A DNA stretch of 64,000 bases from Porticoccus sp002390525. Lineage in GTDB: Bacteria; Pseudomonadota; Gammaproteobacteria; Pseudomonadales; Porticoccaceae. The stretch lies in the NCBI GenBank assembly GCA_943846655.1, contig OX044352.1, positions 1,054,001 through 1,118,000 of the forward strand, in the 5' to 3' direction. The notes under the pieces were generated by a model. That model was not told the DNA's origin and ran no database searches. It saw only the letters and a program-made list of their open reading frames with translations. The first letter of the stretch is position 1, and the number at the start of each line of letters is the position of its first letter. Below, piece by piece: positions 25,361-35,205 of the stretch. The translations under genes were made by a program, and so were the position numbers.

Positions 25361-26056
25361 TTATGTTTTTCTTAATTTTTTTCTTTTTTTCCATTTGATA
25401 TTATTCCTTAGGTAAATTGGGCTAACTTCTTGAACATCAATACCTGATCCTTTTTTCAACTGCAGTTGGGCCATGTTAAGCACATCTTGGGCTTCAGGGA
25501 GCATTACAATATGGTCTAAATCTAGAGTATTTTCTGATGTTTGATCATTGTAATCGATAACATTACCAATCAAAATTACTGGTAATTCTATTGAATCTTT
25601 TAAACATTGTGGGGACGTAACGCAATCTTTACTGTCGCGCGATAAAATTCCGGATTTATATGAAAACTTAGCCCAATATATTTCATTCATTCGAGCATCA
25701 ATTATTGGGACTATATTCAAATCTTCTTTTATTTTAAGCTTTCTGATTGCTGTATATGCAAGTGTTTCAAGACTAGATACGGGTAAGACAGGTATATTAG
25801 CTCCATAAGCTAACCCCTGAACGATACCAAAGCCTATCCTGATACCCGTGAATGATCCTGGTCCAGCAGTAAAGGCTATGTAATCTAATTTATCTAAAGT
25901 TAAGCTGCTTTTACTCAAAACCTCATCAATCATTGGCAGAATTAATTTCGTATGGCTTCTTTCCGCTAGATTACATTTTGTGATCAGCTCGTCTCCTGAG
26001 CTTAAAGCTGCAGAGCATGATGATGTCGTTGTATCAATTGCTAATATATTAGCCAT
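25361..26056 (-). CDS. tsaB: tRNA threonylcarbamoyladenosine biosynthesis protein TsaB
   Basis: Partner of TsaD and TsaE in making t6A37 of ANN-reading tRNAs. The 231-residue reading starts MANILAIDTTTSSCSAAL and holds GPGSFTGIRIGFG, typical of this ASKHA-fold protein. A longer frame extends 20 residues upstream, but these lie inside hemH; the ATG at 26056 begins just after the hemH stop at 26058. The C-terminus is very lysine/arginine-rich. Confidence 0.93.
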   Translation of the reverse strand: MANILAIDTTTSSCSAALSSGDELITKCNLAERSHTKLILPMIDEVLSKSSLTLDKLDYIAFTAGPGSFTGIRIGFGIVQGLAYGANIPVLPVSSLETLAYTAIRKLKIKEDLNIVPIIDARMNEIYWAKFSYKSGILSRDSKDCVTSPQCLKDSIELPVILIGNVIDYNDQTSENTLDLDHIVMLPEAQDVLNMAQLQLKKGSGIDVQEVSPIYLRNNIKWKKRKKLRKT

Positions 26057-26057
26057 T

Positions 26058-27080
26058 TTAATGAAGTCTTTCACTAATGATATCTGCAAGAGCAGATATA
26101 AATAATGGTGAATCATTTACACAAGGTATATAACTATAGTTTTCACCACCAGCATCAAGAAATAACTCTCGATATCCAATATTTAGCTCTTCAAGTGTTT
26201 CGAGGCAATCTGCCGTAAAAGCTGGACTTATAATATCTATAGACTTTATGCCGTCTTTTGCACAATCATTAAGCTGATCATCTATATATGGTTGCAGCCA
26301 CTTTTTTGGGCCAAATCTAGATTGAAAACCCATTGACCAATTAGCATTTTTCAAATGAAGTTTTGCAGCCAGAGCTTTAGCGGTTGATAAACAATGAGCT
26401 TCATATGGATCACCTTTATCTGAGTATTCTTGGGGTATTCCATGAAAAGACATTAATAACTTTTCTTTTTTACCATAAATCTTCCAATGATCTTTTATCG
26501 TCTGAGCTAATGCATCAATATAACCAGGATGTGTCGCATAAGATTTTATAACCGTGACATCAGGCACGTTCCTTGATTTTTTTATTATATCGGCCACTTG
26601 ATCGTATATAGCCCCTGTTGTTGATCCCGAGTACTGTGGATACATTGGTAGCACAATAAAGCTTTCAATTTTTTCTATTTTGAGCTGCTCTAGAACAAAT
26701 TCAATTGATGGCTCTCCATAAGTTACCGCATTAACTACCAAAGGCCCTTCAGGACTATGCTGTGCATTAAGCTCTTTTTGTAGTGTTTTTACCTGCCGAG
26801 AAGTGATTACTCTTATCGGAGATCCTTTGCATTTATTTCTAGAGACTTCATTACATTGATCTGTAGTGCACCCTTTCCACCATATTTCTTGGTATGCCCT
26901 TGCAACTTTTTTTGCTCTGAGGGGGATGACAATAAGCCTTAAAAGCAGCCACCAAAAAATTTTGGGAAGCTCAACAACTCTTCGATCAGCTAGGAATAGC
27001 TTCAAGAAATCTGACACACCTTTTGCTGTCGGTGATTCAGGGGTACCGAGATTTACAAGGATAACAGCAGTTTTTTTCAT
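26058..27080 (-). CDS. hemH: Ferrochelatase
   Basis: Inserts iron into protoporphyrin IX, last step of protoheme synthesis. From the ATG at 27080 there are 340 residues beginning KKTAVILVNLGTPESP; the LLMSFHGIPQEYSDKGDPY block has the catalytic His, and SMGFQSRFGPKKWLQPY plus PAFTADCLETLEE match the family. The frame continues upstream for 20 residues, but that part runs through the adk terminator and is not coding. tsaB follows directly. Confidence 0.95.
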   Translation of the reverse strand: MKKTAVILVNLGTPESPTAKGVSDFLKLFLADRRVVELPKIFWWLLLRLIVIPLRAKKVARAYQEIWWKGCTTDQCNEVSRNKCKGSPIRVITSRQVKTLQKELNAQHSPEGPLVVNAVTYGEPSIEFVLEQLKIEKIESFIVLPMYPQYSGSTTGAIYDQVADIIKKSRNVPDVTVIKSYATHPGYIDALAQTIKDHWKIYGKKEKLLMSFHGIPQEYSDKGDPYEAHCLSTAKALAAKLHLKNANWSMGFQSRFGPKKWLQPYIDDQLNDCAKDGIKSIDIISPAFTADCLETLEELNIGYRELFLDAGGENYSYIPCVNDSPLFISALADIISERLH

Positions 27081-27108
27081 AATAAGTAAGCAGCTTCGTT
27101 TGTGGGAT

Positions 27109-27136
27109 AAAAAAATGGGCTCATAGAGCCCATTTT
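27109..27136 (-). terminator. Intrinsic terminator after adk
   Basis: A nine-pair stem (27114-27122 with 27126-27134) with loop ata is followed on the minus strand by a run of uridines. It lies between adk and hemH, so hemH needs read-through or a promoter of its own in the 76-base gap. Confidence 0.85.
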
Positions 27137-27157
27137 GCATCGCTTGTGATTATAATA

Positions 27158-27811
27158 TCAAGTTAATGATGTTTCTAATCTTGCTTGAACTTCATCAAGT
27201 GGCCCTACACCATCAACACGGCTGTATGATGGTGCACTTGTTGAATCGACCGAAGATAGATTCTGATAGAATCCCACTAGAGGCTTAGTTTGTTCATGAT
27301 ATACGTTAAGTCGATTGCGTACAGTGCCCTCTCTGTCATCTTCGCGCTGAATCAAAGGTTCACCAGTTGTATCATCAAGGCCATCTTTTTTGGGTGGGTT
27401 ATGCTCTATATGGTATACGCGACCTGAGCCCTCATGGACCCTTCTGCCACTTAGGCGTGCAATTATCTCTTCATCTTTTACATGTATTTCTATTACTTTG
27501 TCTATTTCAATTCCCTCTGTAACAAGAGCTTGAGCTTGAGGTATTGTCCTTGGAAAACCGTCAAATAAAAAACCATTCACACAATCATCTTGTTGAATAC
27601 GCTCTTTAACTAGGGCAATAATTAGGTCATCAGAAACTAACCCACCTGAAGCCATTATTCCCTTCGCTTTCAATCCTAATTCTGATTCAGCCTTAACAGC
27701 GGCTCTCAACATATCTCCTGTAGAGATTTGAGGTATAGTAAATTTTTCTGTGATGTACGCTGCTTGGGTTCCTTTGCCGGCGCCCGGTGGTCCTAAAAGA
27801 ATAATTCTCAT
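27158..27811 (-). CDS. adk: Adenylate kinase
   Basis: Interconverts ATP, ADP and AMP. The 217 residues are of the long bacterial type with the G-loop GPPGAGKG (7-14), the FLFDGFPRT segment and a full LID domain (GRRVHEGSGRVYH...). The LID carries no zinc-binding cysteines. It begins the block adk-hemH-tsaB-uppP-apeB-trpS and is followed by a terminator. Confidence 0.97.
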   Translation of the reverse strand: MRIILLGPPGAGKGTQAAYITEKFTIPQISTGDMLRAAVKAESELGLKAKGIMASGGLVSDDLIIALVKERIQQDDCVNGFLFDGFPRTIPQAQALVTEGIEIDKVIEIHVKDEEIIARLSGRRVHEGSGRVYHIEHNPPKKDGLDDTTGEPLIQREDDREGTVRNRLNVYHEQTKPLVGFYQNLSSVDSTSAPSYSRVDGVGPLDEVQARLETSLT

Positions 27812-27907
27812 CTAACATCTCCATTTTTAGAGGAAAAACATAGTCGTACGTGATTAAAAAATTATGGGATCAAACATTACACATAAATTAAGCTGATCAC
27901 AAGAAAA

Positions 27908-28741
27908 CTAGAGTTTATTCTTAGCTAAATTTTCTTTTGCCTCACTCCATAGTTTTTCAAGTAACTCAGAGTTAAGCTCTGAGATTGAGCTCCCCTCTTT
28001 GTCTACCTTAGCCTCAATGTAATTAAATCTATGCTCAAACTTTTTTGTTGATCCCCTAAGAGCAACTTCTGCATCTACATCTAAATGCCTGCATAAATTT
28101 ACAATTGTGAACATTAAATCTCCCAGTTCTTCATTAATATTTTCTTTATCATTTTTTTCTATTGCTTCTGATAACTCCGACGCTTCTTCATTAACTTTAT
28201 TGAAGATTTCTTCATTTGTTTTCCAATCAAAACCAAAGGTTGCGGCTCGCTTTTGTATCTTTTGAGCTCTTATTAAAGAAGGCAGCGCTACTGGTATATT
28301 AGCCAAGATTGATTTCTGACCTTTTTCCTCGCGTTCTTTTGACTTTATTTCTTCCCATTTTTTCTTAACATCTTCTGAGTTAAAGCTTTCCTTAGAATTA
28401 AGATTTTTACCTGAAAGTGTTCCATCTGGAAAAATATGAGGGTGTCTGCTAATTAATTTTTTTACGACACAAGATATTACATCATTTAAGCTAAAGAAAT
28501 TTTTTTCATCTGCCAGATTACAATAAAATATAATTTGAAAAAGTAAGTCGCCTAGTTCTTCCTTGAGATTATTGAAATTACGGTTTTCGATAGCATCAAT
28601 AACTTCATAAACCTCTTCTAAGGTATATGGAATGATAGAGTTAAATGTTTGTTTGATATCCCAAGGACAGCCGGAAATAGGATCTCTTAATCTTTCCATG
28701 AGAAATAAAAGATCATCAATTGAGTAGAGTTTATTGGGCAT
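27908..28741 (-). CDS. mazG: Nucleoside triphosphate pyrophosphohydrolase MazG
   Basis: House-cleaning enzyme hydrolysing non-canonical or excess nucleoside triphosphates. The 277 residues contain two MazG repeats: GCPWDIKQTFNSIIPYTLEEVYEVIDAI with EELGDLLFQIIFY, and a second EASELSEAIE with EELGDLMFTIVNL. The start ATG at 28741 overlaps the cysM end by 11 bases; the open frame extends 12 residues further upstream within cysM. In E. coli and Pseudomonas mazG follows relA; here relA is missing and mazG is joined directly to cysM. Confidence 0.94.
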   Translation of the reverse strand: MPNKLYSIDDLLFLMERLRDPISGCPWDIKQTFNSIIPYTLEEVYEVIDAIENRNFNNLKEELGDLLFQIIFYCNLADEKNFFSLNDVISCVVKKLISRHPHIFPDGTLSGKNLNSKESFNSEDVKKKWEEIKSKEREEKGQKSILANIPVALPSLIRAQKIQKRAATFGFDWKTNEEIFNKVNEEASELSEAIEKNDKENINEELGDLMFTIVNLCRHLDVDAEVALRGSTKKFEHRFNYIEAKVDKEGSSISELNSELLEKLWSEAKENLAKNKL

Positions 28742-29621
28742 ATATTCCAGAGGACAGGTAGCGGTCCCCTCTATCACAAACTATAGCGACTATAACTGCA
28801 TGATTTATTTTTTTGGAGATTCTCAAGGCTGCTGCAACTGATCCACCAGATGATACACCACAAAATATACCTTCCTGAGTGGCCATTTTTCTCATAGTTT
28901 CCTCAGCCTCCTTTTGACCCATATCTATAATTTGGTCAACCTGTGATGATTTATAGATACTTGGTAGATACTTTTTTGGCCAACGTCTAATGCCAGGTAT
29001 GCTTGCCCCATCTTCTGGTTGTAAGCCTATAATTTGGATATTAGGGTTTTTTGACTTTAGGTACCGTGAAACTCCCATTATCGTGCCAGTTGTGCCCATT
29101 GAGCTTACAAAATGGGTTATTTTCCTTCCACTTTGTTCCCAAATTTCAGGCCCAGTATTTTCAAAATGCGCTAAAGGATTATCAGAGTTTCCAAATTGGT
29201 CCAAAACTCTTCCCAGACCATCGGTTTCCATAGATTTAGCTAGATCTCTAGCTCCTTCCATACTTGATTCTTTTGATACTAATATTAAATCTGCGCCGTA
29301 AGCCCTCATTGCAGCTTTTCTTTCCTCAGTATTATTTTCTGGCATGATTAGTATCATTTTGTACCCTTTTATAGCGGCTGCCATAGCTAAAGCAATGCCA
29401 GTATTCCCTGATGTAGCCTCAATAAGTACATCCCCAGGTTTAATTTCACCGCGCGCTTCAGCGCGTTGAATCATACTAATTGCGGGTCTATCTTTTACTG
29501 ATCCAGCAGGATTGTTACCCTCTAGCTTCACAAGAATAGTATTTGAGCTCTTGCCAGATATGCGTTGAAGTGCAACAAGTGGTGTTTTCCCTATACAGGA
29601 CTCTATTGTCGGATATGGCAT
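28731..29621 (-). CDS. cysM: Cysteine synthase B
   Basis: PLP enzyme making cysteine from O-acetylserine and sulfide or thiosulfate. The 296 residues show the PLP lysine (Lys43) in NPAGSVKDRPA, the SGNTGIALAMAAA loop, the GTTGTIMGVSRYL phosphate cup and the GIRRWP segment that favours CysM over CysK. AGGTGG precedes the ATG. It is coupled to mazG by overlap; the usual rlmD and relA between them are absent. Consistent with assimilatory sulfur use, as is cysG. Confidence 0.94.
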   Translation of the reverse strand: MPYPTIESCIGKTPLVALQRISGKSSNTILVKLEGNNPAGSVKDRPAISMIQRAEARGEIKPGDVLIEATSGNTGIALAMAAAIKGYKMILIMPENNTEERKAAMRAYGADLILVSKESSMEGARDLAKSMETDGLGRVLDQFGNSDNPLAHFENTGPEIWEQSGRKITHFVSSMGTTGTIMGVSRYLKSKNPNIQIIGLQPEDGASIPGIRRWPKKYLPSIYKSSQVDQIIDMGQKEAEETMRKMATQEGIFCGVSSGGSVAAALRISKKINHAVIVAIVCDRGDRYLSSGIYAQ

Positions 29622-29656
29622 AAAAATCCACCTCAGATAAAATCATCTAAATTTTA

Positions 29657-29662
29657 ATTATA
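29657..29662 (-). promoter_or_regulatory. Candidate -10 box for cysM-mazG
   Basis: A perfect TATAAT on the minus strand, 36 bases before the cysM start, in the gap after acpS. The -35 region is poor. Confidence 0.4.
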
Positions 29663-29760
29663 CAACTCTTACGCTGATATATTTATATCGAAGTCTAACT
29701 TATCACTTACTTCAAGAATACTTTAATCATTATCTCTTAAAACTAGAATAGACTATACTT

Positions 29761-30132
29761 CTAAAAAATCACAACAAAGGATAGTACGTGATCAGACTCA
29801 TCTGACAAGCTTATAAGTGCTTGACTTGCACCTATCTCCTCCATCTTTTTTTTCGCCCCCCCGGTTAATTTAAGTATTGGAGCTCCAAAACTATCATTTT
29901 TTACCTCAAAGTCATGCCATGATATTGCACCAATACCAGTTCCTAGGGCTTTACTTGCTGCCTCTTTTACTGAAAAACGCTTAGCTAAAAAGCTTATTGA
30001 TTTATTCTTATTTTCAAATATATTAAGTTCAGCACGACATAGGATTCTTCTTGAAAATCGACCTCCGTACTTGTTAAAGATATTTTCAATTCTAGAAATC
30101 TTCAAGATATCTGTCCCTACACCAATTATCAT
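29761..30132 (-). CDS. acpS: Holo-[acyl-carrier-protein] synthase
   Basis: Transfers phosphopantetheine to acyl carrier protein. The 123 residues show the AcpS blocks GVGTDILKISRIENI near the N terminus and FSVKEAASKALGTGI. It follows recO; in most gammaproteobacteria pdxJ lies between them, here the gap is 51 bases and pdxJ is gone. Confidence 0.95.
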   Translation of the reverse strand: MIIGVGTDILKISRIENIFNKYGGRFSRRILCRAELNIFENKNKSISFLAKRFSVKEAASKALGTGIGAISWHDFEVKNDSFGAPILKLTGGAKKKMEEIGASQALISLSDESDHVLSFVVIF

Positions 30133-30183
30133 TTGCTAGCTCCAATATCTAAACTAAAGGGTACTCATAATAAGTAATTTTTA

Positions 30184-30909
30184 CTAGGTTAACTGTTTTG
30201 ACAATTTATCTTTATTAAAAAAACTACGACTCAATATAGGTTTTTCACCTATATGTGGCTGTAACGCTAGACGTATCAGTTTTTTTGCAGCTTGCGGTGA
30301 TAATGAGAAATCCCCTTTTTTAAATGCTATCAAATCACATCCCTTAAATAAGTCATTAGAGTGATTGATAACCATATTGTTATTTTTTGATAAGAAGCCA
30401 AGATCTGGTACGAAGTAGTATTCATCATCATGATCAATTGGCTCATTGAGTTCCGCATCAGTCGTTAGATTTAAACCGTAACCTAACTCCTCAAGTAATG
30501 AAAATTCAAAAGTTCGTAGACTCTCTGATAGGGATGTATTTGTTGTTAGATCTATTAACACATTAATATACTTATCATAAATTACCTGATGAGGATCGTT
30601 TTCAGCGAGAAGTCTCATTAATAGCTCATTCAGATAAAAGCCACAAAAGAGGCTATCGCCCCTGAGTGATATTGGAACAGAAGAGTACTCTATTTGAGTT
30701 ATTGTTTTGAGGTTAGATTTGCCTGTCCAGCTTACTAGAATTTGCGAATATGCATTCAGCTTTATTGCCCTTTTCTTGCCTCTCGAGCCTCTTGAGACAG
30801 CACGTATTCTGCCATAAGACCTTGTAAACAGATCAACTATTTGGCTTGTTTCTTTAAAAGGCCGCGTGTGTAATATAAATGCTAGTTCAGGTTGCATAGG
30901 AGAATACAA
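30184..30909 (-). CDS. recO: DNA repair protein RecO
   Basis: Recombination mediator that helps load RecA with RecR in the RecF pathway. The 241 residues begin with an OB-fold (AFILHTRPFKETSQIVDLFTR, GRIRAVSRGSRGKK) followed by a helical part. It is in the order lepA-lepB-rnc-era-recO-acpS and starts 8 bases after the era stop. Confidence 0.93.
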   Translation of the reverse strand: MYSPMQPELAFILHTRPFKETSQIVDLFTRSYGRIRAVSRGSRGKKRAIKLNAYSQILVSWTGKSNLKTITQIEYSSVPISLRGDSLFCGFYLNELLMRLLAENDPHQVIYDKYINVLIDLTTNTSLSESLRTFEFSLLEELGYGLNLTTDAELNEPIDHDDEYYFVPDLGFLSKNNNMVINHSNDLFKGCDLIAFKKGDFSLSPQAAKKLIRLALQPHIGEKPILSRSFFNKDKLSKQLT

Positions 30910-30917
30910 AAAATTTA

Positions 30918-31826
30918 CTAGAATTCAGATTTATATCCAAGACTTTTGAGTGCATTTTTATCATCAGACCATCCTCGCTTTACTTTGACCCACAAAGTGA
31001 GCATCACCCTACTTTCAAGTAGTTTTTCCATATCAAGACGTGACTCTTTACCTATCATTTTTAGTCTTTCGCCTTTATCTCCAATTGTAATTTTTTTTTG
31101 ACCCTCTCTTTCTACCAGTATGAGTGCATTAATATGACAAATATTCTTTTCGTATTTAAATTTTTCTATCTCTACTGTGGTTTCATATGGTAATTCCGCC
31201 CCTAACTGGCGTACTATTTTCTCTCTAATTAATTCTGCTACAAGAAATCTCTCACTTTTATCAGTAACCTGATTATTGGGAAAATAATATTCTCTAAAGG
31301 GTATATTATTTTTAATTTCTGATTCTAATAAATCAAGCTGATGGCCAAACAAGGCAGAAATAGGAATAATCTTAGCTTCTGGATAGCATGCTGCAAGATC
31401 TCTGATGTGCGGAGCCATATCTTGATCTGCAGATATTTTATCAAATTTATTAATAGCAATAATTACAGGTATTTTTATCTTAAATGCTTCTTTTGCTACC
31501 CTTGCATCTGTTTCGGTCCATATATCACGATCCAGAACCAAAATTATCAAATCTACATCTTTTAAAGCACTTTCTGCCTCATGATTCATATATCGATTAA
31601 GTGCTTTTTTTTGATTAAAATGCATTCCAGGCGTATCTACAAAAATTATTTGGGCATCCTTTGTAGTTTTTATTCCGAGCAAATTATGCCTAGTTGTCTG
31701 GGGCTTTCTTGAGGTTATACTAAGTTTGGAGCCTAAAATATGATTAAGCAAAGTAGACTTACCAACATTAGGTCTTCCGGCTATTGCCACATACCCACAT
31801 TTTTTTGAGCATTTATTTTCTGTCAT
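30918..31826 (-). CDS. era: GTPase Era
   Basis: Ribosome-associated GTPase that acts on the 3' end of 16S rRNA in 30S maturation. The 302 residues show G1 GRPNVGKS at 17-24, G3 DTPGMH, G4 NKFD and a C-terminal KH domain (KFKYEKN..., GDKGERLKMIGKESR). Its start overlaps the end of rnc by 14 bases. Confidence 0.96.
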   Translation of the reverse strand: MTENKCSKKCGYVAIAGRPNVGKSTLLNHILGSKLSITSRKPQTTRHNLLGIKTTKDAQIIFVDTPGMHFNQKKALNRYMNHEAESALKDVDLIILVLDRDIWTETDARVAKEAFKIKIPVIIAINKFDKISADQDMAPHIRDLAACYPEAKIIPISALFGHQLDLLESEIKNNIPFREYYFPNNQVTDKSERFLVAELIREKIVRQLGAELPYETTVEIEKFKYEKNICHINALILVEREGQKKITIGDKGERLKMIGKESRLDMEKLLESRVMLTLWVKVKRGWSDDKNALKSLGYKSEF

Positions 31827-32493
31827 TTAAAAGCTCCATAAGTGCTTTTTCAGCTGCCTCTTTCTCAGCATCTCTTTTTGTTGCTCCTAGACCTTCAGTC
31901 GATTTTTTTAGACCCTTGGCATGACATTCAATTTTAAATTTCTGTTTGTGAGCTTCTCCAGATATATTGATAATCTTGTAGATAGGAAGTGGCTGGCTTC
32001 TCGACTGCATTAACTCTTGAAGCTCGGTTTTTGGATCTTTTTTACCACTCATTTTTAAGTTTTTTAATCTTGAATCAAACCATTTAAGGATACATATTCT
32101 ACAAGGATCAATACCACCATCTAAAAAGATTGCGCCGATAACTGCCTCAACAGCATTAGCTAGAATTGAGGATCTAAAGCGTCCACCACTTGTCATTTCT
32201 CCTTTACCTAATACTAAGAACTCTCCAATATTTAACTCATTAGCAATTTTAGCAAGTGTTTTTCCTTTTACTAAATCTGCTCTATATCTACTTAGTTCCC
32301 CCTCTTTACTTTGAGGAAGTAGATTATAGACTTCATGGCTAATTATAAAATTAAGAACAGAATCACCCAGAAACTCTAATCGTTCATTATTACTTGAACC
32401 TAGGCTTCTGTGTGTAAGCGCGAGCTCCAATAAGAACTTATCTTTAAAATCATAGCTAATATGACTTGAGAGTTGATTTTGTTGTTTTTTCAT
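31813..32493 (-). CDS. rnc: Ribonuclease III
   Basis: Double-strand RNA endonuclease for rRNA and mRNA processing. The 226 residues carry the catalytic signature NERLEFLGDSVL at 36-47, a second acidic site (NAVEAVIGAIFLDGG) and a C-terminal dsRNA-binding domain (DPKTELQELMQSR, ATKRDAEKEAAEKAL). It lies 14 bases after lepB and overlaps era. Confidence 0.96.
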   Translation of the reverse strand: MKKQQNQLSSHISYDFKDKFLLELALTHRSLGSSNNERLEFLGDSVLNFIISHEVYNLLPQSKEGELSRYRADLVKGKTLAKIANELNIGEFLVLGKGEMTSGGRFRSSILANAVEAVIGAIFLDGGIDPCRICILKWFDSRLKNLKMSGKKDPKTELQELMQSRSQPLPIYKIINISGEAHKQKFKIECHAKGLKKSTEGLGATKRDAEKEAAEKALMELLNDRK

Positions 32494-32507
32494 AAGCGAG
32501 TTTTCTA

Positions 32508-33251
32508 TTATCTAATTTTTCCTGCACCAGAAAAACTTGGAAGCTCGCTAAATGAGCTCCAACTCATCCAAATTAAAATTGCTTTACCTACAATATTAGC
32601 TTCTGGAACAGCGCCCCACATCCTACTGTCACTGCTATTATCTCGATTATCTCCCACCATAAAATAGTGTCTTGGTGGAACAACAGTAGAGTAGTTTTCT
32701 CCAAGGCTGGTTGGTATTTTCCTTTTTCTTACAAGATGTTTTACTCCATCTAGAATTTCATTTTCTATTATGTAACCTTTATTTTTTGTGTCCTCAGACA
32801 AGAAGGTATAATCCACCTGACTTCCATTTAAATATAATATATTGTTTTTTATCATGATCTTATCGCCAGGCAAGCCAAGAACTCGTTTAATAAAATATCT
32901 TTTATCATGTGGTGGTGTAAAAACCATTACATCCCCTCTTTCTGGGTAACCCAAATCAAAAAACTTAAATCTAGTAACGGGAAATCTTAAGCCGTAGCTA
33001 AACTTATTTACTAAAATATAATCACCTATCTTTAAGGTTGGTATCATTGATCCTGATGGGATCTGGAAAGGTTCGAAAATAAAAGATCTAAGCACAAAAA
33101 CAAAAAGCAAGACTGGAAAGAAAGAGCCTAGATAAGTAGAAAATCTGATAAAAATTTGAGGTTTTTTATTGTTATTTAACTTGCTTACCAACAAAAAAAT
33201 TCCACTAATAAAGACAAGTATTGTAAGTATAAGTGGAAAATTAATATTCAT
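32508..33251 (-). CDS. lepB: Signal peptidase I
   Basis: Inner-membrane peptidase removing signal peptides from exported proteins. The 247 residues have two N-terminal membrane segments (about residues 5-24 and 42-58), the catalytic serine Ser68 in PSGSMIPTL and lysine Lys122 in RYFIKRVLGLPGDK, and the GDNRDNSSDSR box. It follows lepA by 7 bases, the classical lepA-lepB pair. Confidence 0.96.
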   Translation of the reverse strand: MNINFPLILTILVFISGIFLLVSKLNNNKKPQIFIRFSTYLGSFFPVLLFVFVLRSFIFEPFQIPSGSMIPTLKIGDYILVNKFSYGLRFPVTRFKFFDLGYPERGDVMVFTPPHDKRYFIKRVLGLPGDKIMIKNNILYLNGSQVDYTFLSEDTKNKGYIIENEILDGVKHLVRKRKIPTSLGENYSTVVPPRHYFMVGDNRDNSSDSRMWGAVPEANIVGKAILIWMSWSSFSELPSFSGAGKIR

Positions 33252-33258
33252 TAGATTC

Positions 33259-35058
33259 TCAGTTCTCAGTTTTTAAAACAGCCAAAAAAGCTTCTTGAGG
33301 GATCTCGACATTACCAACCCTCTTCATTCTTTTTTTGCCTTCTTTTTGTTTTTGCAGTAATTTTTTCTTACGCGAGATATCTCCACCATAACATTTTGCA
33401 GTAACGTTTTTGCGAAGCGCTTTAACAGTTGTCCTCGCTATAACATGTCCTCCAATGGCAGCCTGAATTGCAACATCAAACATTTGTCTGGGTATCAACT
33501 CCTTCATTTTTTCAGTTAGTTGTCGTCCAGTTCTCTGTGAATTAGCACGATGAAGAATTAGTGCTAAAGCATCAACTTTATCAGCATTAATTAGAACATC
33601 CAGTCTTACTAAGGGCGCTATCTCGAATCTAATAAAGCTGTAATCGAGTGATGCAAAACCTCGACTTACAGATTTTAATCTATCAAAGAAATCCATTACC
33701 ACCTCGCTCATTGGAATATCATATGATAATGAAACCTGTTCACCAACAAATTGGAGATCTTTTTGGACACCCCTTTTTTCAACACAAAGAGTAATTACGT
33801 TACCGACATGTTCTTTTGGTACTAAGATATTGGCTTCACATAAGGGTTCACGCATTTCTCTAACTTGCGCTGGATCTGGCAAATCAGTTGGATTTGATAT
33901 GTGAATGGTTGATCCATCTGTCTTTAAAATCTCATAAACAACAGTTGGTGCTGTAGTAATTAAATTTAAGTTATATTCCCGCTCTAGTCTTTCCTGAATA
34001 ATCTCCATATGCAATAAACCGAGAAAACCACAACGAAATCCAAAACCCAGTGCATCTGAGTTTTCAGGCTCAAAAAATAAGGACGCATCATTAAGGGTAA
34101 GCTTAGCTAAAGCCTCTCGAAAGTCTTCGAAATCATCTGAACTTACGGGAAACAATCCAGCATAAACTTGTGGCTTTATGTTTTTGAATCCAGGTAAAGA
34201 CTGTGTGTCTGGAGTGCTGTAATGAGTAAATGTATCACCTACAGGTGCACCAAGAATATCTTTGATTCCAGCGACTACAAATCCTACTTCCCCTGCTTTT
34301 AGGACGCCAGTTTTCTTTCTTTTAGGGGTGAATATACCAACTGCATCGACATTATGAGATTTACCAATTGACTTGGTGATTATCTTATCTTTTATTTTTA
34401 GTATTCCAGCAGTAACTCTTACAAGGGAAACAACGCCTAAATATGCATCAAACCAAGAATCAATGATTAAAGCCTGTAATGGGGCTTCTATATCTCCTTT
34501 TGGAGGTGGAATCTTAAGAATAATCCGCTCAAGAACCTCTTCTATGCCTAATCCGGTTTTTGCACTGCAGTGGATTGCATCTTCAGCATCTATACCAATA
34601 ATATTTTCAATTTCTTTAATAACTCTTTCAGGATCTGCTTGAGGTAAATCCATTTTATTTAAAACTGGAATAACTTCGAGTTCTTGTTCGATTGCTGTAT
34701 AGCAATTTGCAACTGATTGAGCCTCTACACCCTGACCAGCATCTACTACGAGAAGAGCTCCCTCACAAGCGGCTAATGATCGAGACACCTCATATGAAAA
34801 GTCTACATGTCCGGGAGTATCAATAAAATTTAATTGATAGATTTTATTATCTTTAGCTCGATAGTTTAATGTAACACTTTGAGCCTTAATAGTTATGCCT
34901 CTCTCTCGCTCAATATCCATTGAGTCGAGTACTTGTGCAGACATTTCTCTCGAGTCCAGTCCACCACAATGCTGAATAAACCGATCTGCAATCGTGGATT
35001 TACCATGATCGATATGTGCGATGATAGAAAAATTTCTTATATGATTTAAATTAGACAC
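33259..35058 (-). CDS. lepA: Elongation factor 4 (LepA)
   Basis: Translational GTPase acting on ribosomes with impaired movement. The 599-residue reading from the GTG at 35058 equals the family length; G1 AHIDHGKST, G2/G3 RERGITI and DTPGHVDF, G4 NKMD are present, as is the LepA C-terminal end (GGDISRKKKLLQKQKEGKKRMK). A TTG at 35109 would add 17 untypical residues; it is less likely. No clear ribosome site is visible for either start. Confidence 0.95.
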   Translation of the reverse strand: MSNLNHIRNFSIIAHIDHGKSTIADRFIQHCGGLDSREMSAQVLDSMDIERERGITIKAQSVTLNYRAKDNKIYQLNFIDTPGHVDFSYEVSRSLAACEGALLVVDAGQGVEAQSVANCYTAIEQELEVIPVLNKMDLPQADPERVIKEIENIIGIDAEDAIHCSAKTGLGIEEVLERIILKIPPPKGDIEAPLQALIIDSWFDAYLGVVSLVRVTAGILKIKDKIITKSIGKSHNVDAVGIFTPKRKKTGVLKAGEVGFVVAGIKDILGAPVGDTFTHYSTPDTQSLPGFKNIKPQVYAGLFPVSSDDFEDFREALAKLTLNDASLFFEPENSDALGFGFRCGFLGLLHMEIIQERLEREYNLNLITTAPTVVYEILKTDGSTIHISNPTDLPDPAQVREMREPLCEANILVPKEHVGNVITLCVEKRGVQKDLQFVGEQVSLSYDIPMSEVVMDFFDRLKSVSRGFASLDYSFIRFEIAPLVRLDVLINADKVDALALILHRANSQRTGRQLTEKMKELIPRQMFDVAIQAAIGGHVIARTTVKALRKNVTAKCYGGDISRKKKLLQKQKEGKKRMKRVGNVEIPQEAFLAVLKTEN

Positions 35059-35205
35059 AGAATTAAATTTTCGTTGTAGTGTGTAGCCTTTTACAGGCAA
35101 TTTGAGCAAGATTTAATTGACTAATTTTAACCTATTTGACATAGAGACGCTATGAAATATAGGAAAAGAAAAGAGCTATTTGATAATTAGAACTTGAGGT
35201 ATGTT

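Noticed and set aside
27081..27140. N-terminal extension of hemH
   Set aside because: Runs through the adk terminator and adds residues not found in ferrochelatases.
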